DNA from: Ornatilinea apprima
GTDB lineage: Bacteria; Chloroflexota; Anaerolineae; Anaerolineales; Anaerolineaceae
Length of the DNA: 64,000 nucleotides
NCBI RefSeq assembly: GCF_001306115.1
Contig: NZ_LGCL01000023.1
Location: 114,322-178,321, forward strand
Direction: 5' to 3'
This document shows positions 26,162-35,056 of this stretch, one piece after another. The notes under the pieces are model-generated. The model did not search any database. It was not told the origin of the DNA and saw only the letters and a program-made list of their open reading frames with translations. Positions within the stretch are counted from its first letter, which is position 1, and the number at the start of each line of letters is the position of its first letter. The position numbers were made by a program, and so were the translations under genes.

Positions 26162-27463
26162 ATGTCCCAACCCTTTTTCAGCCCCCCTTTCGATGCCCAG
26201 CCGGTCACCAAACCCGGTGATCAATTGCTGGTTCCCGATTACCCCATCATCCCCTTTATTGAAGGAGACGGTATTGGCCGCGACATCTGGCGCGCCGCGC
26301 GGCGGGTGATGGACGCCGCGGTGGAAGTCGCCTACGGCAAGCAGCGTAAGCTGGGCTGGATGGAAGTGCTGGCTGGAGAAAAAGCCAATCAGTTAATGCA
26401 AGCCTGGCTGCCGCTAGAGACGCTGGAGGCCTTTAAGACCTACAAAATTGGCATCAAAGGCCCCCTGACCACACCGGTGGGCGGCGGAATGCGCTCGTTG
26501 AATGTAACCCTGCGCAAAGAATTGGATTTGTTCGTCTGCCAGCGGCCGGTGCGCTATTATCAGGGCGTGCCCTCGCCGGTCAAGAATCCGCAAGACGTGG
26601 ACATGGTGGTCTTCCGCGAAAACACCGAAGACATTTACACCGGCATTGAGTTTCAGTCCGGCAGCGAGGAGAATGAACGCTTTCTGACGCTGTTGAAAGA
26701 ACATTTTCCGGCCGAATACGCCAAAATTCGCTTCCCGGGCAGTTCCAGCGTGGGCATCAAACCCATCTCGAAAGAAGGCAGCCAACGCCTGGTGCGGGCG
26801 GCCATTCGCTGGGCGCTGGAGAACCAGCGCCGGCGGGTAACCCTGGCGCATAAAGGTAATATCATGAAGTTCACCGAAGGCTCTTTCCGCGCCTGGGGCT
26901 ACGACTTGGCGGAAAGCGAATTTGGGGGGCGGGTCTATACGCAGCGCGCCTGGGAGCAGACCAGGAAACAGGCCGGCGAAGAGGCCGCCAACGCCGAAAT
27001 GCAGCGAGCGTTGAGCGATGGCAAGCTGTATGTCAACGACATGATCGCTGATATTGTTTTTGAGGCCACCATCACCCGCCCGCGCGACTTTGATGTGATT
27101 GCCACGATGAACCTGAACGGCGATTATCTCTCCGACGGCCTGGCCGCTCAGGTGGGCGGCGTGGGCATCGCGCCGGGAGCCAATATCAATTATGACAGCG
27201 GAGTGGCCGTGTTCGAAGCCACGCACGGCACCGCGCCACTCTTTGCTGATAAAGATATGGCCAATCCCTGCTCGCTGCTGCTCTCCGGGGAAATGATGCT
27301 GCGTTATTTAGGCTGGCGCGAAGCCGCCGGGCTGGTCGTGAAAGGCATCGAAGGCGCGCTGACCGCCAAGACGGTTACCTTCGATTTTGAGCGCCTGATG
27401 GACGGCGCGGTGCGCCTCTCCACTTCGGAGTTTGCCACCGCGATCATCCAGCACATGCGTTAA
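26162..27463 (+). CDS. icd: Isocitrate dehydrogenase, NADP-type
   Basis: A 433-residue enzyme oxidatively decarboxylating isocitrate to 2-oxoglutarate. It follows the E. coli Icd pattern closely: GDGIGRDIW near the N-terminus, the substrate-binding loop MRSLNVTLRKELDLFVCQRPVRYYQGVPSPVK, FRENTEDIYTGIE, KGNIMKFTEGSF, and the metal/cofactor region DMIADIVFE and FEATHGTAP. AGGAGA lies seven bases before the ATG. It heads an operon with acnA, 31 bases apart, behind an operator shared with iclR. Confidence 0.96.
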   Translation: MSQPFFSPPFDAQPVTKPGDQLLVPDYPIIPFIEGDGIGRDIWRAARRVMDAAVEVAYGKQRKLGWMEVLAGEKANQLMQAWLPLETLEAFKTYKIGIKGPLTTPVGGGMRSLNVTLRKELDLFVCQRPVRYYQGVPSPVKNPQDVDMVVFRENTEDIYTGIEFQSGSEENERFLTLLKEHFPAEYAKIRFPGSSSVGIKPISKEGSQRLVRAAIRWALENQRRRVTLAHKGNIMKFTEGSFRAWGYDLAESEFGGRVYTQRAWEQTRKQAGEEAANAEMQRALSDGKLYVNDMIADIVFEATITRPRDFDVIATMNLNGDYLSDGLAAQVGGVGIAPGANINYDSGVAVFEATHGTAPLFADKDMANPCSLLLSGEMMLRYLGWREAAGLVVKGIEGALTAKTVTFDFERLMDGAVRLSTSEFATAIIQHMR

Positions 27464-27494
27464 GCCGCTTGCATTTTGTGAAAAAGAGGTACTG

Positions 27495-30197
27495 ATGAAC
27501 CAAGATTTTTCTTCCGCAAAAACGACCTTAACCACTCCTTCCGGCAGCTACGTCTATTACCGCCTGGGATTTCTGGAAGAGCAGGGCCTGGCAAAGCTGG
27601 CGAGCCTGCCCTTCTCCATCCGCGTGATGCTGGAAGGCGCGCTGCGCGCCTGCAACGGCCGCGAAATCACCCGCGAAGATGTGGTCAACCTGGCGCAGTG
27701 GACGCCAACCGCTGCCGAACGGCCAGTGATGCCCTTCAGCCCGGGGCGGGTGGTGATGCAAGATTTCACCGGCGTGCCGGTGCTGGTGGACCTTGCGGCG
27801 ATGCGCTCGGCGCTGCAGCGCATGGGTGGCAATCCCATGAAAATCAACCCGGTGGTGCCGGTGGATGTGGTCATTGACCATTCAGTGCAAGTGGACGCGT
27901 ACGGCGTCGAAAACGCCGCGGCCATCAACGCCGAGCTGGAATTCAAGCGCAACCGCGAACGCTATGAATTCCTGCATTGGGGGCAAAACGCTTTCGACAA
28001 CCTGCGTGTGGTGCCGCCGGCGACGGGCATTATCCACCAGGTAAACCTGGAATACCTGACCCCCGTGGTGCTGACCAAAGCACACGGCGCGGAGACGCTG
28101 GCCTACCCAGACACCATCGTTGGCACCGACTCACACACCACGATGATTAATGGTCTCGGTGTGGCAGGCTGGGGTGTGGGCGGCATTGAAGCCGTGGCCG
28201 CCATGCTCGGACAGCCCATCGAGATGGTGACGCCGGATGTGATCGGCTTCAAACTCAGCGGAAAACTGCCCGCTGGGGCCACGCCCACCGACCTGACCCT
28301 GACCATCACGCAGATCCTGCGCAAGAAGGGCGTGGTGGGCAAGTTTATTGAGTACTTTGGCCCCGGCCTGGACGCGCTCAGCCTGGCCGACCGGGCGATG
28401 ATTGCCAACATGACCCCCGAATACGGGGCAACCATGAGCTACTTCCCGGTGGACGAGCTGACCCTGGCCTATCTGCGCCTTACGGGGCGCGCTGAAGCGC
28501 AGGTGGAGCTGGTGGAAGCCTACTTTAAGGCGCAGGGACTGTTCCGCGAGAACGGCGCTCCCGACCCGCAGTACAGCGAGGTCATTGAGCTGGACTTGAA
28601 TTCCGTGGAACCCAGCCTGGCCGGGCCCAAACGCCCGCAAGACCGGGTCACATTGCGGGAGGTGAAAACCAATTTCTACGCGTCGTTACAAAAACCCAAA
28701 GCGGAACGCGGCTACGGCCTGGATTCGCAAGAGCTTGAGAGCAAAGCCACCCTTTCCATGCAGGGCGAGGATTTTGAGCTGCGTCACGGCGCGGTTGTGC
28801 TGGCTGCCATCACCTCCTGCACCAATACCTCCAACCCCTTTGTGATGCTGGGGGCAGGTTTGCTGGCGCGCAAGGCCGTCGCTCGGGGGCTGCGCGTCAA
28901 GCCGTATGTAAAAACCAGCCTGGCGCCCGGCTCGCGTGTGGTCACCGACTATCTGGTGAAGGCCGGGCTGATGGATGGTCTGGAAGCACTCGGTTTTACC
29001 GTGGTTGGCTATGGCTGTACCACCTGCATTGGCAACAGCGGCCCCCTGCCCGAAGATGTGGTCAGGGTGATTAAAGACAATCACCTGGTAGCGGCGGCAG
29101 TGCTTTCGGGCAACCGCAATTTTGAAGGACGGGTCAGCCCGCACACGCTGGCCAATTACCTGGCCTCCCCCCCGCTGGTGGTCGCCTACGCACTGGCCGG
29201 CCGGATGGACATTGATTTTGACAGTGAAGCCATCGGTGCTGGTAGCGACGGCAGGCCGGTCTATCTGAAAGATCTTTGGCCCACACCAGAAGAGATCTAC
29301 CAGTTGATTGACGCCAGCGTAACGCCGGAACTCTTCCGCCAGCGCTACGCAGAAGTGTTCGCCGGCAATGAAGCCTGGAATGCACTGGGCGCAGGCAACG
29401 GCAAAATCTACACCTGGGATGAAGCATCCACCTATATCCAGGAGCCGCCTTACTTTGAAAACCTGACCCGCAGCGGAAATATGGCCGCGCCGATTAAAAA
29501 TGCGCGCGTGCTGGCGCTGCTGGGCGATTCGATCACCACAGACCATATCTCCCCGGCCGGTTCCATCCCCTCACAAAGCCCGGCGGGGAAATACCTGCAG
29601 AGCCTGGGGGTGGATGGTACCGACTTTAACTCGTATGGCTCGCGGCGCGGCAACGACCGGGTGATGACCCGCGGCACCTTTGGCAACATACGCCTGAAGA
29701 ATTTGATGGTGCCCGGAACCGAAGGCGGTTACGCCATGCACCTGCCAAGCGGCGAGATATCAAGCCTATACGAAACGGCTATGCGCTATCAATCAGAAGG
29801 GACCGCGCTGCTGGTGCTGGCTGGCAAAGAATACGGCACCGGCTCCAGCCGCGATTGGGCGGCGAAAGGTACTATGCTGTTAGGAATTAAGGCGGTCATC
29901 GCTGAATCGTACGAGCGCATTCACCGCTCCAACCTGATCGGCATGGGCGTGCTGCCCCTGCAGTTCAAACAAGGGGAAAACGCGCACAGCCTGGGGCTGG
30001 ACGGCAGCGAAACGTACGAGATTGAAGATCTAACGGAGCGCCTGGAGCTGGGACAGGAAGTGCAGGTACGCGCTGCCCGCCCGGATGGAAGCCATGTCCA
30101 GTTCACCGTCATCGCCCGCATCGACACGCGCAATGAACTGCGCTATTACCGCAACGGCGGATTGCTGCACACCATCTTGAGAGATTATTTACAGTAA
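27495..30197 (+). CDS. acnA: Aconitate hydratase A
   Basis: A 900-residue aconitase isomerising citrate to isocitrate. The 4Fe-4S ligands are in ITSCTNTSNP and GCTTCIGNSGPL. Other landmarks are VGTDSHTTMINGLGV and the swivel-domain phrases KEYGTGSSRDWAAKGT and LIGMGVLPLQF. Full length for AcnA. ATG 27495 is preceded by AGAGGT. Its last 22 codons including the stop are a 66-bp sequence repeated exactly at 47008-47073, and no terminator follows within the adjoining island DNA. The gene therefore seems to have been the insertion target while keeping its full coding sequence. Confidence 0.97.
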   Translation: MNQDFSSAKTTLTTPSGSYVYYRLGFLEEQGLAKLASLPFSIRVMLEGALRACNGREITREDVVNLAQWTPTAAERPVMPFSPGRVVMQDFTGVPVLVDLAAMRSALQRMGGNPMKINPVVPVDVVIDHSVQVDAYGVENAAAINAELEFKRNRERYEFLHWGQNAFDNLRVVPPATGIIHQVNLEYLTPVVLTKAHGAETLAYPDTIVGTDSHTTMINGLGVAGWGVGGIEAVAAMLGQPIEMVTPDVIGFKLSGKLPAGATPTDLTLTITQILRKKGVVGKFIEYFGPGLDALSLADRAMIANMTPEYGATMSYFPVDELTLAYLRLTGRAEAQVELVEAYFKAQGLFRENGAPDPQYSEVIELDLNSVEPSLAGPKRPQDRVTLREVKTNFYASLQKPKAERGYGLDSQELESKATLSMQGEDFELRHGAVVLAAITSCTNTSNPFVMLGAGLLARKAVARGLRVKPYVKTSLAPGSRVVTDYLVKAGLMDGLEALGFTVVGYGCTTCIGNSGPLPEDVVRVIKDNHLVAAAVLSGNRNFEGRVSPHTLANYLASPPLVVAYALAGRMDIDFDSEAIGAGSDGRPVYLKDLWPTPEEIYQLIDASVTPELFRQRYAEVFAGNEAWNALGAGNGKIYTWDEASTYIQEPPYFENLTRSGNMAAPIKNARVLALLGDSITTDHISPAGSIPSQSPAGKYLQSLGVDGTDFNSYGSRRGNDRVMTRGTFGNIRLKNLMVPGTEGGYAMHLPSGEISSLYETAMRYQSEGTALLVLAGKEYGTGSSRDWAAKGTMLLGIKAVIAESYERIHRSNLIGMGVLPLQFKQGENAHSLGLDGSETYEIEDLTERLELGQEVQVRAARPDGSHVQFTVIARIDTRNELRYYRNGGLLHTILRDYLQ
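30132..30197 (+). repeat. 66-bp direct repeat, left copy (acnA 3' end)
   Basis: Identical over 66 bases to 47008-47073, starting exactly at the AAT codon and ending with the TAA of acnA. The bases on either side differ between copies. Read as the left attachment site of the island. Confidence 0.95.
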
Positions 30198-30525
30198 GGC
30201 TACTGTATTGGATTTTTACAACACGGCCCGGATGGATTGTCGATTCTTTGGCAAATATTCAATGCGGTACTTGTTCATGCACAACCATTGGGTTTATGCT
30301 GAACTTTCACCAAGTAAGTCAAACCTTTCTTCTTGATGGTTGAACTTTTCATCATTGTATGGAGGGGCTGCACGGGCAACCAGCAACTTTCTCCAGCCGC
30401 ATAGCTTGCAGTTTTTTGGGAGTCGACGTTCCATCCCCAACTTCTAAAAGCATTAATAAATCCATTCAAGGTGATATATTCGCCTTGAATGGATTTTGAA
30501 GCAACTTCCGATGCAAATTTACCGA
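30198..30525. other. Left border of the island, no clear gene
   Basis: These 328 bases contain a minus-strand frame ending near 30275 (reading ...GLTYLVKVQHKPNGCA) that resembles nothing I know and has no ribosome site. The only clear element is the hairpin at 30459-30495. Confidence 0.5.
30459..30495 (-). terminator. Hairpin after the sugar-isomerase gene
   Basis: A perfect 13-bp stem, AATCCATTCAAGG at 30459-30471 with CCTTGAATGGATT at 30483-30495, lies 31 bases downstream of the gene ending at 30526. The T-run is weak (TTATTAAT on the minus strand). Confidence 0.6.
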
Positions 30526-31488
30526 TTATATTTTCTCTTCAAATGACTTGATAAATTCAAATCCCACCTGCTGGCGGCGGTCAAATTCTTCAACGGTGGG
30601 TTTCTTATGGCCAGGCATTAAGAAAGGCGCGCACTGTTCATAGGCAAAATATCCTTCATAGCCAATCTCTTTGCACGCCTTAAAGAAAGGCAGCCAATTC
30701 TCAATGCCATCACCCGGAATAACCTCCTCGCTGGCATAGACGACCCCGCTGGGACCGTGCTTAAGTTTCACTCCCAGGGTATGAGAATGCACCATCCTTT
30801 TCCCAATACTCTTAACAATTTTTATAATATATTCAGACTCCTGATGATCAAACAGCGGTAAATCCAGCCCGATTTTTACATTCTCCATGTCCACTTCGTC
30901 TACAAGGTCAATCAAATCTTGGACACAATTAACCACAGGCGGATGGCCCTGGACCGCAAGTGTAACCCCAAATTCTTTGGCAATGTTCCCTGACTCGATA
31001 ATCCCAGCGCGTACTGATTCCCATTCCCGTAAATAATCATCTTGGGTAGATACTTCTAATGTCCTTGAATGCATTGCCGTTTGGCAATAACCCTTGTCCC
31101 AATAATCTTGCCAAAAATACCCGATAAAGGCAGGTAAAATGCGAACAACTTTACAATCCATGTCTCTTGCAAGTTCGCAACAAGAGCGAACGTACAGCAA
31201 TTCCTTTTCGGTGTGCGGCACCAATACATGATCTGACCGCATAAAGTTCGTGCAAGCATCCACTGCCGCAAACTTAATTCCCTTATCGTTTGCATAGCTA
31301 AGAAGGTTTTTCCGTGCTTCCAAACTCAAATCTGGCGGAAAGCTCATCGGGCGGTGCGGCCAAAGGTCAACAGCTTCATAGCCAAACCTGGCAGCCCGAT
31401 CTACCACTTGCTCCATTGTCAACGGATTTCCACTGTAAAAATAGGCTCCATAATTCACAGCATCCAGGCTTTGTTTAATCTTGAACAT
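30526..31488 (-). CDS. Sugar phosphate isomerase/epimerase-like TIM-barrel protein
   Basis: A 320-residue protein of the xylose-isomerase-like/AP-endonuclease-2 barrel family, with GYEAVDLWPHRP near the N-terminus, AVQGHPPVVN, KIGLDLPLFDHQ, HSHTLG and the closing GYEGYFAYEQC supplying probable metal ligands (Glu, Asp, His). GGAG precedes ATG 31488. It is the last gene of the importer operon. Members isomerise or epimerise sugars and inosose; some cleave 3-keto-glycosides. The exact reaction is not readable. Confidence 0.8.
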   Translation of the reverse strand: MFKIKQSLDAVNYGAYFYSGNPLTMEQVVDRAARFGYEAVDLWPHRPMSFPPDLSLEARKNLLSYANDKGIKFAAVDACTNFMRSDHVLVPHTEKELLYVRSCCELARDMDCKVVRILPAFIGYFWQDYWDKGYCQTAMHSRTLEVSTQDDYLREWESVRAGIIESGNIAKEFGVTLAVQGHPPVVNCVQDLIDLVDEVDMENVKIGLDLPLFDHQESEYIIKIVKSIGKRMVHSHTLGVKLKHGPSGVVYASEEVIPGDGIENWLPFFKACKEIGYEGYFAYEQCAPFLMPGHKKPTVEEFDRRQQVGFEFIKSFEEKI

Positions 31489-31533
31489 TAATATTTTCTC
31501 CTTATAAGCAAAATTGAACCGGTTGTGGTGGAA

Positions 31534-32388
31534 TTAACCTTTTAATCCAGTAATTGAAATGCCCTGGATAATTTGGCGTTGGAAAATCACATAAACAACA
31601 ATGGGTAAGAGTGCCGCAAGGAAGAATGCGGTCATCATGAGATTAACCGTCATGAAGGAGTTGGGATCGTTATACCAATTAATCATCTGGCTCACCGTGA
31701 TGATGTCATTGTTCTTGGCAATCACCATTGGCCAAACGTAGTTACCCCAGGTAGTCATAAAGGTAAGAATGGCCATGGTCGCTAACGCATTCCGCGAAAG
31801 CGGAAGCACAATGTGCCAATAAACTCCGAAATGGTTATCACCATCGATAAGAGCCGCATCCATCAGTTCTCTCGGAATATCTTTAAAAAACTGTGTCAGC
31901 ATGAACAACCCAAAAGCGGATGCTAAACCAGGCACAACCAGACCTTGCATTTTATTCACCCATCCAAAATTCGCAACCAGCAAATAAGTCGGAACAAGGG
32001 TCACTGCAGTAGGGATCATTAAGGCAACCAGAACAATGCCAAACAAGATTTTCTTGCCGGGAAAATCAAAAAGTGCGAATTCAAAAGCAGCCATTGAAGT
32101 CAGCAGCAAAGACCCAAGCATAGTCAAGAAAGAATATTCTAGTGAGTGCGCATAAGCTGCCAGAACATTGGCTTCAGAGAGAACCTGTTTGATATTTTCA
32201 ATTCCGGCAGTAAAAGAACTGGGGTACAAACGCGGATTAATGGCAATGGGAATTCCGGGTTCGCTGAAGACAATATTGAACATCCACCAAATGGGAAACA
32301 ATGCCATGACCATAAAATTGACAGCCAAAATCCATTTGAGCATTTCGCCAATATTGAAATGTTTCCGTAGATATCTAAAAAGGTTCAT
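31534..32388 (-). CDS. Sugar ABC transporter permease (MalG type)
   Basis: A 284-residue permease with six predicted helices and the EAA-loop LIDGDNHFGVYWHIVLPLSRNALATMAILTF. It is the second permease of a CUT1-type importer. No ATP-binding gene is in this operon or elsewhere in the island, so it must use a shared ATPase (an MsmK-like arrangement). Confidence 0.92.
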   Translation of the reverse strand: MNLFRYLRKHFNIGEMLKWILAVNFMVMALFPIWWMFNIVFSEPGIPIAINPRLYPSSFTAGIENIKQVLSEANVLAAYAHSLEYSFLTMLGSLLLTSMAAFEFALFDFPGKKILFGIVLVALMIPTAVTLVPTYLLVANFGWVNKMQGLVVPGLASAFGLFMLTQFFKDIPRELMDAALIDGDNHFGVYWHIVLPLSRNALATMAILTFMTTWGNYVWPMVIAKNNDIITVSQMINWYNDPNSFMTVNLMMTAFFLAALLPIVVYVIFQRQIIQGISITGLKG

Positions 32389-32400
32389 TGTAGAGCTCCA

Positions 32401-33285
32401 TTAGTCTTTGCGGCGAAGTAAGAATAAGATAGCCGTAATCATCATGATCAGAACCGTTAGCAGAAAACCATAAGCGGAGGCCTCGCCAAATTTGTACACG
32501 CCAAAAGCGCGTCCAAACATATCCATTACAGGGAACAAAAGCGCTTTCAAGCGGCCGCCATAGCCTTGAGTGGTTGACAAAGTCAATAACCAGGGAGCAT
32601 CAAAAACCTGCAGGGCAAAAATAAAACCTTGAGCAATCACGAAGAACAATACCGATTCGAGCAAAGGAATTGTGATATAGATCAATTCTTGCCATTGATT
32701 GGCGCCATCCACTTTTGCTGCATCGTAATAATCATTAGGAATATTCTTCAACCCGGCCAGCAAAATAACCATGTTCCAACCCGCAGACCGCCAAACATCC
32801 ACAACAATCAGCGCATAGATCATTACCGATGGGTCTTTTAACCAATTTACCGATTCAAGTCCCAATGCCTGTATGGCTGTATTGATAATGCCAACCTCAG
32901 GAGCATACATCCAGCGCCAAACAGATGCGGCAAGAAACAAGGGCATCATCGTTGGCACGAAATAAGCACTACGGAAGAAGTTGGCTACTGGTCCGGTAAG
33001 GCTGTTTACAAATAACGCCAGAGCAAAAGCAACCGTAATTCCAAGTGGCACGGTGATAGATACATATTTAAGAATATTGGTGAATGAGATAATGAAATCC
33101 CGAGATTTGAGCAGGTGTATATAATTTTGAAATCCAACAAAGACTGCCGGGTTTACGCTATCCCATTTATAAAAACTGGTATTTAAGCCCTTCAAAATCG
33201 GATATAAAAAGAAAATGGAAAAGAATATGAAGAAAGGGAGAAGCATCAAATAATGCTTATATGTCTTTCTAAGCCAGTATTTCAT
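32401..33285 (-). CDS. Sugar ABC transporter permease (MalF/UgpA type)
   Basis: A 294-residue permease starting at ATG 33285 behind AGGAGA; the longer frame from 33345 has no ribosome site. Six helices, with the EAA-loop KVDGANQWQELIYITIPLLESVLFFVI. Pairs with the MalG-type gene 12 bases downstream. Confidence 0.92.
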   Translation of the reverse strand: MKYWLRKTYKHYLMLLPFFIFFSIFFLYPILKGLNTSFYKWDSVNPAVFVGFQNYIHLLKSRDFIISFTNILKYVSITVPLGITVAFALALFVNSLTGPVANFFRSAYFVPTMMPLFLAASVWRWMYAPEVGIINTAIQALGLESVNWLKDPSVMIYALIVVDVWRSAGWNMVILLAGLKNIPNDYYDAAKVDGANQWQELIYITIPLLESVLFFVIAQGFIFALQVFDAPWLLTLSTTQGYGGRLKALLFPVMDMFGRAFGVYKFGEASAYGFLLTVLIMMITAILFLLRRKD

Positions 33286-33316
33286 TAATTTGATTCTCCT
33301 GATAGTTTTTTGTTTT

Positions 33317-33343
33317 GAGGTGCGGAGTAAAACTCCGCACCTC
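33317..33343 (-). other. Stem-loop between sugar-binding and permease genes
   Basis: A perfect 12-bp stem (33317-33328 with 33332-33343) around a 3-base loop, with no T-run. It probably stabilises the binding-protein message. Confidence 0.65.
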
Positions 33344-33369
33344 ATGTGTTGGGTTTTCGAACTCAGTAA

Positions 33370-34722
33370 TTACCGATTAACAATGGTGTCATTCAACTGC
33401 TCGATCAGGTCTGCTGCGCCTTCTTCAGGGGTGAAAACGCCGGTGGTGATTTGAGCAAGGTTGTCTTGCAATACCTGGTAGTAGTTACCAGGGTATGCCT
33501 CGGTGAAATGCGGCGGACGTTCGAATAAAGAGGAAACCGCAGCATCGTAGGTGATTGATAACAACGGATTTGTTACTTTGGCAATTGCAGCATTGTTCGA
33601 ATTGAATCGTCCCAAAGTCTCACCCCACCGCAGTAATTGGGGTTCGTCGCAGATATAGGTGGCAAACTCCCAGGCCAGGTCAAAGTTTTCGCTGTTGGGC
33701 GAGAAACCGATAAACTCGGTGCCGCGAACGCCACCCTTATTATCGGGTGTTGCGCCAGGGATGAGAACATAGTCATAATCCAGGCTGCCATTCTCTTTTG
33801 CCGCTTTGAAAGTGGGATCCATCCACGGGCCGGTTACAATGAAAGCTAATTTATTGCTGAGGAAGAGATCCGTGGTGGCCTGATCCTGATCGCCATTTTC
33901 AGTCCCATACGGCTTGGCAGCTTCCAAAAATTCTACGGTCTGAATATATTTTTCAGGATTGATAAGCGTGGTCTCATTTTGGAAATCGATACCCCACTCC
34001 TCGGGGGTGGCGGCGCCGCTGTAAATATTGGTGAAATCCCACCAATCGTTATAGAAGGAGCCCATACCAAGGTAACCGGCATTGTAGATCTGCTCCATCT
34101 GGGCAAGCCATTCATCCCATGTCTCGATGGGTTCATCGGGATCAATTCCGGCAGCTCTTAAGACAGTCAGGTTGCGATATAAGAAAGTAGAATACCCCGT
34201 AAATGGCAAAGCATACATTTCATTATCGCCAGGCATGACTTCCTTAATCATTTCTTCATTGAACTGGCTTCTGTATTCTTCCGGCATAGCCATCCAATTA
34301 TCATAAACATTTTCCATAGCGTTAATGCTGGTGAACAGCGCACCCTGGCTCGTTGTACCCATGTAGACGTCAGGAATGGTGCCACTGGCAGCACTGGTTA
34401 CAATGCCAGTATTCAATTCATCGCCGCCTTTGCCAGTCATGTTAATCTTTACGCCAGGATGAGCCGCTTCGAATTCAGCAATGAAGGTTTTCATCAAATC
34501 GCCGCCGACATCAGATGCATAATCTGAGAACGTCCAAAATTCAAGGGTGACGTTCTGTTCGCCAGTGCTGCTTGCAGGCTCTGCTTCTGATGCAGCTTCG
34601 GCTTGCGCCGCCGGTGGTTCTGATGCTGGCTCTTCGGTTGGCAATGCTTTGGGTGCGCACGCTGAAAGCAAGAATGCACCCATCACGAGCACACTGATCA
34701 ACACTCGAAAACTCTTCTTCAT
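33370..34722 (-). CDS. Sugar ABC transporter substrate-binding lipoprotein
   Basis: A 450-residue family-1 solute-binding protein. ATG 34722 (MKKSFRV) has GGAGGA upstream. The lipobox is LLSAC with Cys at about 22, followed by a Glu/Ala/Pro-rich linker (PTEEPASEPPAAQAE). The mature part reads VTLEFWTFSDYAS and later AFIVTGPWMD and EFIGFSPNSENFDLAWEFATYI, typical of CUT1 binders. First gene of the importer operon, divergent from the regulator at 35057. Confidence 0.93.
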   Translation of the reverse strand: MKKSFRVLISVLVMGAFLLSACAPKALPTEEPASEPPAAQAEAASEAEPASSTGEQNVTLEFWTFSDYASDVGGDLMKTFIAEFEAAHPGVKINMTGKGGDELNTGIVTSAASGTIPDVYMGTTSQGALFTSINAMENVYDNWMAMPEEYRSQFNEEMIKEVMPGDNEMYALPFTGYSTFLYRNLTVLRAAGIDPDEPIETWDEWLAQMEQIYNAGYLGMGSFYNDWWDFTNIYSGAATPEEWGIDFQNETTLINPEKYIQTVEFLEAAKPYGTENGDQDQATTDLFLSNKLAFIVTGPWMDPTFKAAKENGSLDYDYVLIPGATPDNKGGVRGTEFIGFSPNSENFDLAWEFATYICDEPQLLRWGETLGRFNSNNAAIAKVTNPLLSITYDAAVSSLFERPPHFTEAYPGNYYQVLQDNLAQITTGVFTPEEGAADLIEQLNDTIVNR

Positions 34723-35056
34723 TATTTTCTCCTCCATACAATTCAACTTTCGCCAAGAATGGATGAACGCCAAGGATTGTCTTTTAGATTTTTTTTGTTA
34801 TTCACACCTCCAAACAAGCATAATTGAAGGATTGCAGAATCGACTGTTCAGTTTCATGAAAAAGTCTCAATAACAGATTAGTACAAATTACACTCTTTCT
34901 TGCGCCAAATTATTGCCAAGCAATTGCCTTTTTGGTTTCGATTGGTAAAATGAATATCCAGATAAGTTTACAATTGATTACAGGCTGGCCTTTGCATTAG
35001 CTTAATGGATTGCCTTACAGTTTATTAGTCAAAGATATTCAAAACAGAAGGTGACA
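34723..35056. other. Divergent intergenic region inside the island
   Basis: These 334 AT-rich bases separate the importer operon (minus) from the regulator-SIS-ROK block (plus). They should hold both promoters, but I see no pair of hexamers good enough to name and no clear operator palindrome. Confidence 0.5.

Noticed and set aside
28686..29546. 286-codon minus-strand frame inside acnA (and similar long antisense frames in icd)
   Set aside because: Shadow of strongly biased codon use in aconitase; low-complexity, no family.
30275..30469. 64-codon minus-strand frame at the left island border
   Set aside because: It has no ribosome site, includes a terminator-like hairpin upstream of its first Met and matches no family; described only as border DNA.
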